Source of the DNA: Vespula vulgaris
Lineage: Eukaryota; Arthropoda; Insecta; Hymenoptera; Vespidae
Length of the DNA: 64,000 nucleotides
Direction: 5' to 3'
NCBI RefSeq assembly: GCF_905475345.1
Contig: NC_066596.1
Coordinates: 6,136,001 to 6,200,000, forward strand
Within the stretch, counting starts at the first letter, position 1. The number at the start of each line of letters is the position of its first letter. Below, in pieces: positions 36,721-49,402 of the stretch. The position numbers were made by a program, and so were the translations under genes. The notes under the pieces were generated by a model. It searched no databases. It saw nothing but the letters and a program-made list of their open reading frames with translations, and had not been told where the DNA came from.

Positions 36721-38684
36721 CTGTGTAAGTTTTACGAGGATGGATGTGCTTAAAAAAAAAAATTGAAAAACAAAAGAAAAAAAAGAAAAAAAAAGAACAA
36801 AAAAGACAAAAAGAAAAAGAGAGAAAAATAGGATCGAACAGATTTAGAAATAAAGGAGACTCGAGAGGTACACTTCGTTCGTTTCTGAGCTGTCAGAGAC
36901 TTTTGAAGAGGTGGAGGAACAGGAAGAGGAGGATGAAGAGAAAGAGGAGGATGAAGAGGAAGGGCAACAAGTGCCTGTGTCCATCCCAGTAAAGGGAAGA
37001 GAAAGGTTCCGAAAGGTTTGGTGTCTCGATATACATACATGGCTATCATCTTCGAAATTTTCTGTCTCTTTTTCTCTTTCTCTCTCTCGTTCTCATTCTC
37101 ATATAATCTTAGTCTCTTTCTCTCTCTCTCTCTCACACTCTTTCTTTCTTTTTCCCTTTCTCTTTCTTTCTCTCTCTTATTCTCACGTCAAGTAGTGTTC
37201 CTTCAAGAATAAGAAGAGGAAGCAGATGAAGAAGAAGAGGAAGAAGTAGAGGACGATGATGAAGATCGAATGGAAAGAAAAAGGGCCAAAAGTAGCAACC
37301 CAACAGCAGCCCTTTCGTTTTTCTCAAGTTCGGTTCGTTTGACACTTGATAGTTCTACACATTTTTCTATATATATATAAGGTGTTCTAAAAATTAATAG
37401 GAAATTATTGTTGCTTTTGATTTTTGATATTTGTTATTTTATTTATTTATTTCTTTCTTTCTTTTTTATTTTTTGTTTTTATTTTTTTGTTTTTTTTTTT
37501 TTAAAGAATTGAGGATATTAATCGTAGGAGTGAACGAAGCCTGTATACATGGTGTCCGAAAAGGTACGCTTTACTACTCTCTCTTTCTCTCTCTTTCGTT
37601 TTTTTTTTTTTTTTTTTTAATATTAATCGATCTCATTCAATCGCACGAATTACTCGAAAGCGTGTCATTTGCAAGACATTCTTTTTGATCGAAATAAAAA
37701 AATTAATAGCACCTACTGTTATTAAATATTTAATAGAAAAGAAAAAAGGGAACTAATATCGAACGTCGTTGCAAGAACATTATTTGTAATTGAAGATTAG
37801 AAATTAATTAAGTATCTGATACTGTAAGAAGAAGAGGAAGAAAAAGAAAGAAAAAAAAATAAACAACAGCAAGCGTCGTACGAAAGAAAATTATTTGCGA
37901 TCGTACGAATTATCGGTAATAAAAAAAAAAAAAAAAACAGAAAAACAAAACAAATAATCGAACGAACGAACAAAAAGAAGTATGTACGCGAAAAAAAACA
38001 GAAAAAAAAAAAGAAAGAAAGGATAAGAAACGATACTTATTGAATAAAACTGAATGAAAATTATGCATATGCATAAATGCATGTACGTATACAAGGTGTC
38101 AAAAAAAATCCACGAAAGTATTGCTACCAATCGATATATTAATCATATTCCTTCGATGTAAATTAATAGAAAGATTATAGCAAAAAAAAAGTGACGTTCG
38201 ATTAATCGAAGATAGATCGTCTTGATGACGTTCTCGTTCGATTCTTTATATTATAAGTATGTGTATATATATATATATGTATATATGTTTGTATGTGTGT
38301 ATATGTATTACTCGTTGGAAATATATGAAACGAACGAAGAGAAATCTCTCTTCTTCTTCTTCTTCTTCTTCTTCTTCTTCTTCTTCTTCTTCTTGAGAGA
38401 AGAGACGTTTCTTGCCGTTAGCCGTCCATCAGATAGCATCTTTCCGTTTGATAAATCACTACCGGAAATTCCAACAAAAAAGTACATCGTTCGTTCGCGC
38501 TCTAGATGCTTAATTGGCGAGCACCCGTTAGTATTTCTCTCTTTCTCTTTCTCTGTTTTTCTTTCTCTCTCATTTTCTCAGTCATTCTCTTTCTCTTTCT
38601 CTTGGAGTTTCTTTGAGAAAATATTCTTATCTGATGGTCTCGTGGACCAAACTTGGATGCTGTTTTATGTTACTCTAAATATTT

Positions 38685-38725
<41 letters not shown>

Positions 38726-39230
38726 ACTATGATTTTATTGTTTATAATAAAATATTATTTGTGTGATTACGTATAATATCAATTTTGTTACAATAAAATA
38801 TTTCGATAATTTATACATTGATATATTAGAATTATCATGGATTAGTGTAATTATTTATTATCAAATATTATTAATCATGTAAGAATTTATGTATTAATGT
38901 TATTAATTAAATAATATTAATTTTATTACAAATTACATTTCACATTTAGACGTAAAGAATATACGATTACAAGCACTGTTTGTATATAAAATTAAGTATG
39001 TAGAATTTTGAATGATAACATTTAAATATCTAAAATAATTATATCAAATACGATAAATTCAAGAATGAAAAGCACATTTTTTAAATCGAATAAAGAAACG
39101 AAATTAATTAATTAATTAATATTAAATCGAAAACTTGGTCGTACATCTTTTTACCAGAATGCACATACAACTGAATATACAAATACATACAAAAATACAT
39201 ATATACAAATATATATATATATATATATAT
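36721..39230. other. Intergenic with TIR-like fragments and repeats, no gene seen
   Basis: Purine-rich 36744-37015 (GAGGAT/GAAGAG), (TC) near 37075-37135, several TIR-like motifs (separate entry), (TTC)15 at 38349-38393, complex sequence at 38400-38530 and (TG) at 38698-38725. From 38760 to 39110 the sequence is plain AT-rich. Confidence 0.65.
37370..38135. mobile_element. Three same-direction TIR-like fragments, possible transposon remnants
   Basis: TATAAGGTGTTCTAAAAA (about 37376), TATACATGGTGTCCGAAAAG (37543) and TATACAAGGTGTCAAAAAAA (38087) share TA-CA-GGTGT-C-AAAA with the right end of the MITE at 18758-19068 (TA then CAGGGTGTGCCAAAAG). A fourth similar motif is at about 4450. All are in the same direction without visible partners, so they are solo ends at best. 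Confidence 0.35.
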
Positions 39231-39720
39231 ACACATTTTGATGGCGCGTGCTACGACGAAAGACAAGAAGGGTGGGAACGAAGAGAGGTGGGGAGCCGAA
39301 AACAGAGAGTCCTTTGTGCGACCACCAATATATTTATCTGTCAACAATTGCACCGGGGAAACGATCGACGAGGAAGGGTCGAAAGTTAGACGGGAAGCTA
39401 CTTGGGATTCACGCTCATCCTGATTGATATTAATTGCTAATGGATCATAGTGAAAACGAAAATGAATCGAATAAAACGGACCGCCATTTTTTAATAGCGA
39501 CAGTGAGCTGAAAATGGCTGACGAAAAAAATATACGTATGCATACAAATATATAAACGTACAAATATACGCGCGTAAGCTCGTGCAAAAAAGTTCGATCA
39601 AAATCATTTTGATTTATCAAAATTCTGTGATCGATGAGATCAATAATAATTAGATCGTTTTATTTATAAAAGTAAAAGTTTCGTCGAACTATCATGGCGT
39701 CCATATTGGAAATCTGAATT
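39231..39720. promoter_or_regulatory. Complex island with YY1/PHO-like sites
   Basis: An almost repeat-free stretch of 490 bp. It contains CCGCCATTTT (39481-39490), the inverted AAAATGGC (39511-39518) and ATGGCG (39693), which fit the YY1/Pleiohomeotic core GCCAT. A CAACAATTG (Sox-type AACAAT) lies near 39344 and homeodomain-type TAATTGCTAATGG near 39429. The short frame at 39238-39423 (+) has no recognisable domain. A regulatory role is inferred. Confidence 0.3.
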
Positions 39721-41529
39721 TTATTCTGTCAATAATTTTGTAAAAAGAAAAAAAAGAGAAGAAAAAAAGAAGAAGAAAATAAAGAAACAAACGTATGCGA
39801 TCGATTAATTGTATTTAATTAAAACTATAATTGTTTCATTCAAAATATTCATACTTACGTACGTGTACGTATATGAGAAAGATGGAGTCCCTTTTCGTAG
39901 ATCGATTTCTTCAGATAATTTTCTTCGGTCTTCGGTTTTTCGTCGACTTTCGAACAAAATCAGCTTTCACAATGATCTCAGAATCATATCTATCTGTCAA
40001 ATCATTGTGAAAACCAGTTTCGTCTTAACAATTGCTGATGAATGAAAGGTTGTATTGTAACTTGTCGATGATCTATCTTTCTCTTCGTCGTTGTCGTCGT
40101 TGTTGTTTCCATCGAATTGATTATTTTACGAATTAATAAATCCTCGTAGATCCTTCGGCGATGATTTCTTTTTTCTTTTTTGTTTTCAAATAAAAATACT
40201 CGTTTATCGATCATTCCTTTAGAAACGTTGCGATTTTTGTTAAATAGAAGAAAAAGAAAAAAAAAACAGAAACTTGTAACTCAAAAGTTCTTTTTTTTCA
40301 ATTTTATAAATTTAAAAAAGAACAGAAGCAATCACGACTTCGTCTCAATTTTATTGTTATTTAATTGATTTATTTTGTTATCGCGTTTGTTTTTTTATTT
40401 TTAGAATAGATCTCTCTTTTTCTCTTTCTTTCTTGCAATCTTACAATCGGTACGAAATTTTTTTTTGTCCTTTTTTTTTCATTTTCTTCTTCTTCTTTTT
40501 CTTCTTCTTCTTCTTCTTCTTATTATTATTATTTCGGTGTGTTAGATGTATCGGACGACGAATTTCTGTGAAGATCCTAAAATAACAAGTAGACGTGTGC
40601 CAGACGTCGAATATTTCTAATTTCGAGAATCGGTCGGTGTTCTTTCAATTTTCTTTATAAAATTTCAAGAAATACGTGCGAAAAATATTCTACGAAAGAA
40701 AGGAACAAGATACGATAACCAGAAAACAAGAAGAAGAAGAAGAAAGAAATGACACGTTCGAGTTCTCCAAATTTTCGTTCAACAGATTTTTTCTTTCTCC
40801 CTCTTTTTTCCCTCCTTTAGTTTCTTTTTTTTTTTTTTTAACTTACAGTCAACGATTAAAATCTCACGAACGTTGTTAATTATCCTGAATTTCGAGAATC
40901 GATCATCATTAGTCCTCCTTCTTTCGTGTTTCTAAATTTTAAGAAACATAAAAAAAGAATTACGAAAAAAGAATTCTAGAACCAAACGAAAAAGGAAAAA
41001 GAGCAAATAAAAATTGAAATCTTCGCTTTGGAATCGTTGCTCTTAGTCGATCACGTTTTTTTTATGTTCCCTCTTTTTATTACATTTTTCTTTTTCCATC
41101 CATAATCGCTGCTCATCGAAGTACGTAATTTCGAGGATCTATCATGTCTATAGTCTCTCCTCGTGTTTTTAAATTTTTGGAAAGGAGCAAAAAAAATGTA
41201 CAAAAAAATCCAAGAGAGATAGACGAAAAGAAAGAAAGAGAGAGAGAGAAAGAGATATAAAAAAAAAATTAAAAATTCCAGAACGAGAAAGTGAAAGAAA
41301 AATAAAAAGAAAAAGAAAAAGAAGAAAAAGGAAAAAGAAAAAAAGAAAAAGAAAACGAAATTTTCAAGTTGCTCTCTTCGTTCCACCAATCCTTTTTTTT
41401 TCTTCTTCCTTATCCACATTAAACACGTGCGAACTCTGTTGAATATCATCGAAAAAAAGCCGACGTTTGACGTTTCCTCGTCTTTCTTTTTTCTTTTTCT
41501 ACTTCTTCTTCTTCTTCTTCTTCTTCTCT

Positions 41530-41566
<37 letters not shown>

Positions 41567-42480
41567 ATTTTAGTCTCGTCAAGGTGACGGCGCGCGTATT
41601 ATCGTCCCGACAGACTGGACACCATACGAAGAGGCGTAGCAGAACGTTCTGAGAGCGGCACGAGGAATGCTTGGAACGATGATCAGTGATATTTAAACGA
41701 TCCTCGATCCTCGATCGATAGATCTACTTGGGAGGTTTTCATCGTGCCAGCAGGATGTATTATACAAAACAACAATTGAAAAAGTATATCTGTGAGATAT
41801 CCACGCGACTAATATAAACGCTAATATCTGAGATTTTTTTCTTCTTTCTCGAATTTTTTTTTCTTTTCTTTTCTTTTCTTTTTTTCTTTTTTTACACAGA
41901 TACACACACATGTGTAAATATATATTTATTAATTAGTTTGACGCGTTATAGTAATAAAAAGGAGAATAGTAATAATTAATAATCAGTAGAATGTTTGTTA
42001 TAACAATAAAAAGGAGTTAGATTCGAGATTAACGTTGAAGGGGATGACAATTATTAAAATCGAATAAAATCAAATAAAATAGGGTAGGTCTTAAAGGAGA
42101 TATATATTTTTTCATTTTTTCTTTTCTTTCCCATTAATTTGTTCCATTAATTCTTTTTATTATTATTTGCATACGATCATGATTTGATCGATGAATGATA
42201 TATTAATGATCTTGATAATTCTTTTTTTCTTTATTACCATTTGATCATTGAAGAAATTTTTAAATATCTTTTTTTTATATATACTAATATATTTCGTTCG
42301 AATATTTCTTTCGTTATTGTTATCTCTCTCTCTCTCTCTCTCTTTCTCTCTCGAACATCTTTATTAACGTTTTCTTTTCTCTTCTTTTTTTTTCTATTTC
42401 TCTTTCGTTTTAATCTTTGCTCTCTTTGATAGAAATAATGCCGGCGGGTAACTCTTTCATGTAATTTCACGCGCGACCAT
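39721..42480. other. Intergenic, no gene seen
   Basis: Mostly AT-rich with A-rich or T-rich runs, TTC repeats near 40488-40520 and 41500-41526, and a purine tract at 41220-41360. A GC-richer patch at 41575-41720 interrupts it and is a weak regulatory candidate. (TC) occurs at 42322-42342. Confidence 0.7.
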
Positions 42481-42584
42481 CCTCGTCACTTTTTATAAGA
42501 AACTTGCGGGCAAGCTCTTGCAAAGGGCAACGTCTATACTTTTCTAATCACGAGTCTCCAAGAGCCACCGAGAGTAAGAGTGAA

Positions 42585-42615
<31 letters not shown>

Positions 42616-42948
42616 AAGAGAGAGAGTAAATCTCGAGAGGGTAAATCCTGTGGGATGAACGCTTCTGGCCGCTCCTTCAGAACTCGTCTCGTGTTTCAAA
42701 CTTTTTTCTTCTCGACATTCTCGATGTCGATCCCCTTCTCTAAGATTCAACGACTACTACGACGACGACGACGACTACGACGACGACGACGACGACGATG
42801 ACGTTTCGATCGAGCATCGTCATCGTCCACCACGAAGAGGATCGAATTCCTAATCTTTTATCTAAACAGAATTTTTTTCTTTCCTTTTTTCTCTACTATC
42901 TTTTTTTCTTGTTTTTGTAAACCACCCAAAATGAGAAAGAAAGAGAGT

Positions 42949-42985
<37 letters not shown>

Positions 42986-43112
42986 TAATATTAATCATCG
43001 ATTATTATTAAAGCAAGTATACAAAGAACGATCGTAACTTTTTCCGTGCATGAAATTTTATTAAAACTTTTTTCACCCCTCTTATACCCTGTCATAATCT
43101 TTCCTCTCACAC

Positions 43113-43162
<50 letters not shown>

Positions 43163-43508
43163 TTGATTCACCGTAAGTAAAAGTACTCAACCGTGTTAGT
43201 GTGCGTCTGCGCGTGCGTATGCGTGTGAGGGTCCGTCCGTCGACATATATTATTTTGCACGTGCGTTATCGGGGACCGGCACTGATAACACCAACGGCAG
43301 TTATGCGGAGCCATGATAAAGATACCGCTCGACCTTACGACCCCTACAGCGATTCTCCGAACATGGAGTAAAAAGATGAAGAGAAGACTTTAAAAGAGGA
43401 TGGGTGGGGGTGGAGAAGGAGGGTGAGGGAGAGGGTGGGGTGAGGGAGTTAAGGAGTCTTCGACTTCCTTCCAGAAAGCATTGAGATTCGATGACGATGA
43501 CGAGGAAC

Positions 43509-43544
<36 letters not shown>

Positions 43545-45140
43545 TTCTTTCTTTCTTTCTTTCTTTCTCTGTTTCTTTTGCTTAGATCAAAAACAACGTT
43601 AAGAATCGAAGTCCTATTTCGTAGGACTCCCGTAGCTTGAACGACGTTCACTGTGTTTCATCCTTGTATCGAGTATGATGTCGAAAGTCTTATTACGAGC
43701 AAAGGCATGCACGAGAGATATCTCATATCGAATCCTTCCAAGAACTGACCCCTCCCTATTCTCTCATTCCCCTATTCCCTCATCCTCCATCCCTCCAACC
43801 CTGCTTTTTTTTATCTAATTAATGTCGGCATATCGATGAGTTTTCGACTCCCGTCGGAAGATCGTAAATGTTAACGATTTGAGAATCATGGAATGACTGT
43901 ATATGTGTATATATATATAGTTATCAGACCGACGATTTTATATATGCAAATATCTTATAATGCAAATGTTATGAATCGATACGTCATTTCCCATTGATCA
44001 TCGTATAAAAATATTTATAAGAATTTTGTTATGGTAGTAAATATCGTTTTCGACGTAGTGTCGATATTATCAATTTTATCAAGAGAGAGAGAAAATTTAA
44101 TGATTTCTTCTTTATCGATATTCTGTGTTTACTCGCACGATAATTTACCGACTGATATTCTCTCTCTTTGTTTCTCTTGTTTACTCGATATAGATTTTAC
44201 CGACCGATGTCGGTAATATATCATACAATTTCTTTCTTCGCTACGGTCGATAACGAGGCGTTCTAACTTATCTTCGATAGGTTTAAAACCAGTGTTCTAC
44301 CTTATCCACATCGATCGGTAAAAAAGTTTATCTTGAGCGAGGAAATAAGAACAAACACGAAACGTTTTGCCGTACGTTTCCTATCTCTCGTTGCCAGATG
44401 GAAACGGGACAGTAATGTGCACGGGACCGTTACGTAAAACTTCAAGTTTATTGAGCAAACGTGTTCGTTCCACGAGCGAACGGCGATAAAGCGCAGCGGT
44501 GTCAAAGAAAGAAAGAAAGAAAGAAAGAAAGAAAAAAGAAAAAAAAAGGGAGTCAACGGAGGCGGATCGAACTACTAACGATAAACTCGTACAGAGTAGA
44601 ATGTGTTAGGATGAAAATTTTTTCTCGAAACATTTACGAGAGCATATTGTAAGCTCAACAATTTCTCTTTTTATATTCATTACAAACACGCACATAAAAG
44701 AAGCATTATATATTTTTCCTGATTGGATCTCAAAAAATCAAAGAGACTTTCCAAGAAATTATTAGATATCACTTCATCACAGAGTATCGTGAAAAAAAAA
44801 AAGAAAAAAAAAACTGCTAAGATGTAAAAGTGACGATTATTTTACAACGGGATCTGGTAAATAGGAAGAGGATGTAGAAGCAAGAGAAACATTAAAAAAG
44901 AAAAAAAAGAAAAAAAAGAAAAGAAGAAAAAAAAAAGAAAAAAAAAATAACACCGGCGAGCCATTGATAGAAGCGACGAAGCGAGGTCAGCTATTTGTAA
45001 GCGTGACAGACCCCTCCGGAGAATCTCGTACGTGGACGCTCTTCACATGTATATATATGTATATATATATGTGTGTGTATGTACACGTATATAAATGTAT
45101 ACGTCGAAACATACTGCCACAAACTTCCTCTACTGATACG
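42481..45140. other. Intergenic with repeats and one complex island
   Basis: (GA) at 42601-42626, (CGA) at 42751-42803, (GA) at 42957-42986, (GT)20 at 43121-43160, a G-rich tract at 43402-43446, (GTCT)n(TTCT)n at 43508-43568 and poly-A-rich runs at 44880-44950. 44330-44505 is complex sequence and a regulatory candidate. No coding region is supported. Confidence 0.7.
43402..43446 (+). repeat. G-rich tract, potential G-quadruplex
   Basis: At least six runs of three or more G separated by short loops lie on the + strand (GGGTGGGGG, GAGGGTGAGGG, GAGGGTGGGG). This meets the usual G3+N1-7 pattern for quadruplex folding. Confidence 0.6.
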
Positions 45141-45304
45141 TTTACGATCGTGTGAGTTTATACGTGTGACCGTACGCATATTCCATCTCTTTTTCTTCCT
45201 CCTCCTTCTCTTCAACCTCCACCCTCTTCTCCTTTAATATTAATATCGTCATAAAAAAGGCGGAAAAAGAAAGAACGATATGGAGAACGAAAGAGAGAGA
45301 GAGA

Positions 45305-45352
<48 letters not shown>

Positions 45353-45355
45353 GAC

Positions 45356-45410
<55 letters not shown>

Positions 45411-45656
45411 GTGAAATAAAAAAAATAAAAAAAATAAAAAAGAAAAGAAACAACAACAACAAAAAAATAAGGTCGACCAAAAGTCCGAGGATTATCTCGA
45501 GTTCTCGCATTTTTGGCCTAAGATTTCTTTCGACATTGATTTACGACGATAAAGAACAACTCTTTCTCGGTTCTCTATTTTCTTCTTCCTTCATCATACT
45601 TTCTTTTTCGTTTCACTCTTATTTCGTTTTCTTCTTCCTCTTCTATACTCTTTTAT

Positions 45657-45739
<83 letters not shown>

Positions 45740-46376
45740 GTCCTGTTATCTTCTTTTCTTTTCTTCTTCATTCGTTCATTTTCTTCACGAATTGCAACAT
45801 TATTGTAAATGACAGAGACGTTGAATATATTTTGTATTTAAAGAAGAGGATTATTTAAGATTCGATGAGGTGGCAATTAAGGGATGATTAAGGGCGAGAT
45901 GGATAGAGAAAAAATAAAACAAATTAAAGAAAGAAAAGAAGACTCGGCGAAATTAATTTAATATGAATTTTTCTACGATACTGTAATTTCATTGGAATTG
46001 GATTTGATTTTCAAATAGAAATCGATCGAACGGGATTTAATGGGGTTAAGTATTATACAAGGGTTGGAAAGTGAGTTAAAGAGAGAGAGAGAGAGAGAGA
46101 GAGAAGGAGTGGGAATGGTTAGAGACAAGTGAGACAGGAAAACCGTATGTCTTAGTATAGGAACTAATATACATCGGTTGGTGAAAGGGTTAAATTTAGA
46201 GGCACCTTTTATCTGGATCTTTGTGATAGATCCTTCTCGAGGATTTCCGTTTCCTTTCAACCGTGTCTACTCAAGGATAAACGTTCGTTACGTTAGAACG
46301 ACTAAGAAAACGTCAAACAGGATTTCTAATTCTTTTAATTAAAATTTAAAAAAGCATTCGATAACATCGTTCTTCT

Positions 46377-46427
<51 letters not shown>

Positions 46428-48030
46428 TGACATTTTTTTTTTATTTTTTTTATTCTTCATCACCTTGAAAATTTCGATTCGATCCTTTCATTTGGGTCAC
46501 AAGTCTGTTAGCACGTTAGAAAATTAACGTAAGATCGTTAATTAAATAATCGATTTCGTCCTTATTAATCAATTTTTCTTTTATTTAATTTTTTTTTTCT
46601 AATCTCATAACTCTACTATCAAAGAAATATATATATATATATATATACACATATATATGTATAATTTCATAATGATTGACTTACTTTTATCTATTGATTT
46701 ATTTATTTGTTAGAAATATTTCATTGTAAACATAACGAAAAAAAAAAGAAAAACCAATATATATATATATTTTTTTTTTTAAATTTAAAATCGATCTGAT
46801 AATAAATTAATCGATAATGTTCTTTTACATTTCGTTTGATTCCACTTGAAAAAAAAAAAAAATAGAAAGAGAAGAAATAAGAAAGGAAAAGACATTCTTT
46901 CCAACATCAATCTCATAATCCAACACGATCCGACGTATTTTATCGTTGTAACTTTGGTCCCACGTCATCTCTCTATTCTCGGAGGGATTAATTGTTCTAA
47001 TTAAGAGGATCGTAGCTCCGGAATAACTCGTCGAGTTTATATTCGTCCACCGATGCTGATACGTTCTTGTCGTCTTCGTCTTCTTCTTTTTATTTTTTTT
47101 CTTTCTCTCTCTCTCTCTCTCTCTTTTTCTCTCTCTCTCTTTCTTTCTTACTTACTCTCTCTGTCTCATTTTCTCCCTCGTTTGCAAAGCTATTTTTACA
47201 TTATTCGCTGTTGTGTCTCGACTGTACGATCACGAGAGAGTCCGACGTAAATAAATATCTCTTGCTTGAGTCACGATTACGCGATATGAGAGACCATGAA
47301 AAGAAAGGAAAGAAAAAGAAAAAAAGAAAAAAGAAGAAGATGATGAAGGAAAATTAAGACGAACGAATGGAAAAAGAACGGAATGGAAAATTCTAACGCG
47401 CTCTTTGTTATTATCTTCGATTAAAATTTTTCTTTTTTAACTTGTTCTTCTCTTTCGTGTCGAAAAAAAAATAAAATAAAATAGAAACAAAAAAGAAGTT
47501 ATATATATATATATAAAAATTAGAAAATTAGAAACTGAGTATAAGACGAACGAGAATTGGATGAATGGATGAAAGGAAAATTTTAAGATAAAAAAAGAAA
47601 GAAAAAGAAAAGGGAAAGTAATTATCCGAAAAAAGATTACAAGAGATTAGTACATTACACGGAAGCTTCGATCGATCCCGTAGAATTAGTTTCATTAAAT
47701 TTACACGAAGTTTTATCCCCGTAATACTCTAATTACTAATTTTCAGATTGAACTCACTGAACATTCATTTTTGTAATAATAAGAAAATATATAATAAATT
47801 AAATCGCGCAAATATAATCCGATTTTTTCCAAGAATTAATAACGATAAAAAATTTTTGCGATCGGTATTACTGTTGTATAAAAATTATCAATTAATTAAT
47901 ATTTATTATATTATCAATATTAATTCGATTATGTTGATAATATTATCGATACAATTCTGATAAATGTTATATTTCAAGCGAATCTAAAGATTTCAATTTT
48001 TTCATACAAAACTATTACGTTGATTATTTT
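45141..48030. other. Intergenic, microsatellite-dense, no gene seen
   Basis: A compound GATA/GACA/GA repeat (45297-45408), (TC)35 at 45661-45731, (GA) at 46079-46104 and 46379-46424, TA at 46627-46647 and (TC) at 47104-47125. Short complex patches occur at 46920-47060 and 47200-47290. 47640-48030 is plain AT-rich sequence. Confidence 0.7.
45297..45408. repeat. Compound (GATA)n(GACA)n(GA)n repeat
   Basis: GATA units (45303-45322) pass directly into GACA units (45323-45350) and then GA units to 45408, a Bkm-like arrangement of GATA and GACA tetramers. Confidence 0.95.
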
Positions 48031-48370
48031 TTCTACGAGGGTACGATCAAAGAATAGGAATTCGTGATAGGTGAAAAAGAAAAAGAGTAGGATGAACAGG
48101 ACGAAGAGGAGGTGAAGAGAATAACAGAAAATAAACACGTGTTGCTATCTCTCTCCCTCTCTCTTTCTTTCTCTCTATCTCTTTCTCTTTCCCTCGTTGA
48201 AGAAGGATGCATCTTAATCAAGACCACGCGGCGCTTCTTCTTCATCATCGTCATCATCATTATCATCATCATCATCATCTTTTTTTTCTACTTCACCTCT
48301 AATCCCCCTCGTCCACCCCTTTGTCTCATCGCGAGAGAAATATTTGCGATAAACGGCCATCAAGTGTAGA

Positions 48371-48403
48371 CCCTTCCCCTTCCCCTTCCCCTTTTCCCTC
48401 CCC
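48371..48403 (-). repeat. C-rich tract, potential G-quadruplex on the - strand
   Basis: Six runs of three or four C spaced by TT, TTTT or T units give GGGGAAGGGG-type repeats on the complementary strand, which meets the G3+N1-7 pattern. Confidence 0.6.
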
Positions 48404-48792
48404 TATATCCCCTAACACCTATCCCCACTCTATCGAAAATGCAAGAAAAGAAATTGAAAAGGAAACATCTATTACAGAGCGTTTATTAATTTAATTATTT
48501 TCATGTAATTAATTTAAATACTAATTATCGACAACGATTTCGCTATGACATCTTGGAGATGTTTTTATTAATAATTAATTCATGTTGAAAGACTTCTATT
48601 ATTATTGTTTATTTTTTGTAATCTTGTTTTATTCGTTCAATTATTCGTTCGTTCGTTCGTTCGTTTCATTCATTCATTCGAATGAAATATTCGAATGGAA
48701 AACAAAAGATTACAAAAAAAAAAACATCGTCTAATCTCACTTGAAAATATCAAATTCTTCAATGCGCACGAGTCTTTTTTTTCAGCGAAAAA

Positions 48793-48865
48793 GAATAAGG
48801 ATAGGAATAAGAATAAGAATAAGAATAAGAATAAGAATAAGAATAAGAATAAGAATAAGAATAGG
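48793..48865. repeat. (AATAAG)n hexanucleotide array
   Basis: About eleven AATAAG units with a few substituted units (GGATAG) at the ends. Open frames on both strands simply translate the array (KN, IR and SY dipeptides). Confidence 0.95.
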
Positions 48866-49348
48866 AGCAACAAAAGGCAAACAAACGATCAGAAGGAAAA
48901 AGAAAAGTCGGAAAGAAATAAAAAATACAAAAGAAAAAGAAAAAAGAAAAGACAATAAAAAACAAAATAAAACAAAACGACGATGAAGATATCTCTTAAT
49001 CGCACGAGGAGGGACTGACTGCACATGTATTCTTGGTTCCTTAGTAGCCTGGAGTGAGGGAAGGGAGGAGGGTAACAGAGGTAAGTAGAGAGGAGGGTAC
49101 AAAAAAGGGAAACGAGAGAAAAAAGAAAATAAAGAAAAAAAAAAAAAATAAAAGAAAAGGAAAGAGAAGAAAAAGAAAAAGATGAAAAGAAAAAAGAAAC
49201 AAAATCTTGCCCTTGACCCTTCTCTCTCAGCATCCAGATTCTCGGACAACTTGGACCACATTCTGGGTCGTCTTCTTGGCGTTCCCGAATCCGATCCGGT
49301 TTGGTGATGCCGCAGGAAACGAGACAAGACAAGAGAAGAGAAGAAATT

Positions 49349-49402
<54 letters not shown>

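Noticed and set aside
39238..39620. Overlapping frames of 61 and 84 (+) and 170 (-) codons in the 39 kb island
   Set aside because: No domain is recognisable and the sequence reads better as a regulatory island; kept as a regulatory candidate only.
45142..45808. Ser/Leu-rich frames across 45.1-45.8 kb
   Set aside because: They translate (GATA/GACA/GA)n and (TC)n repeats.
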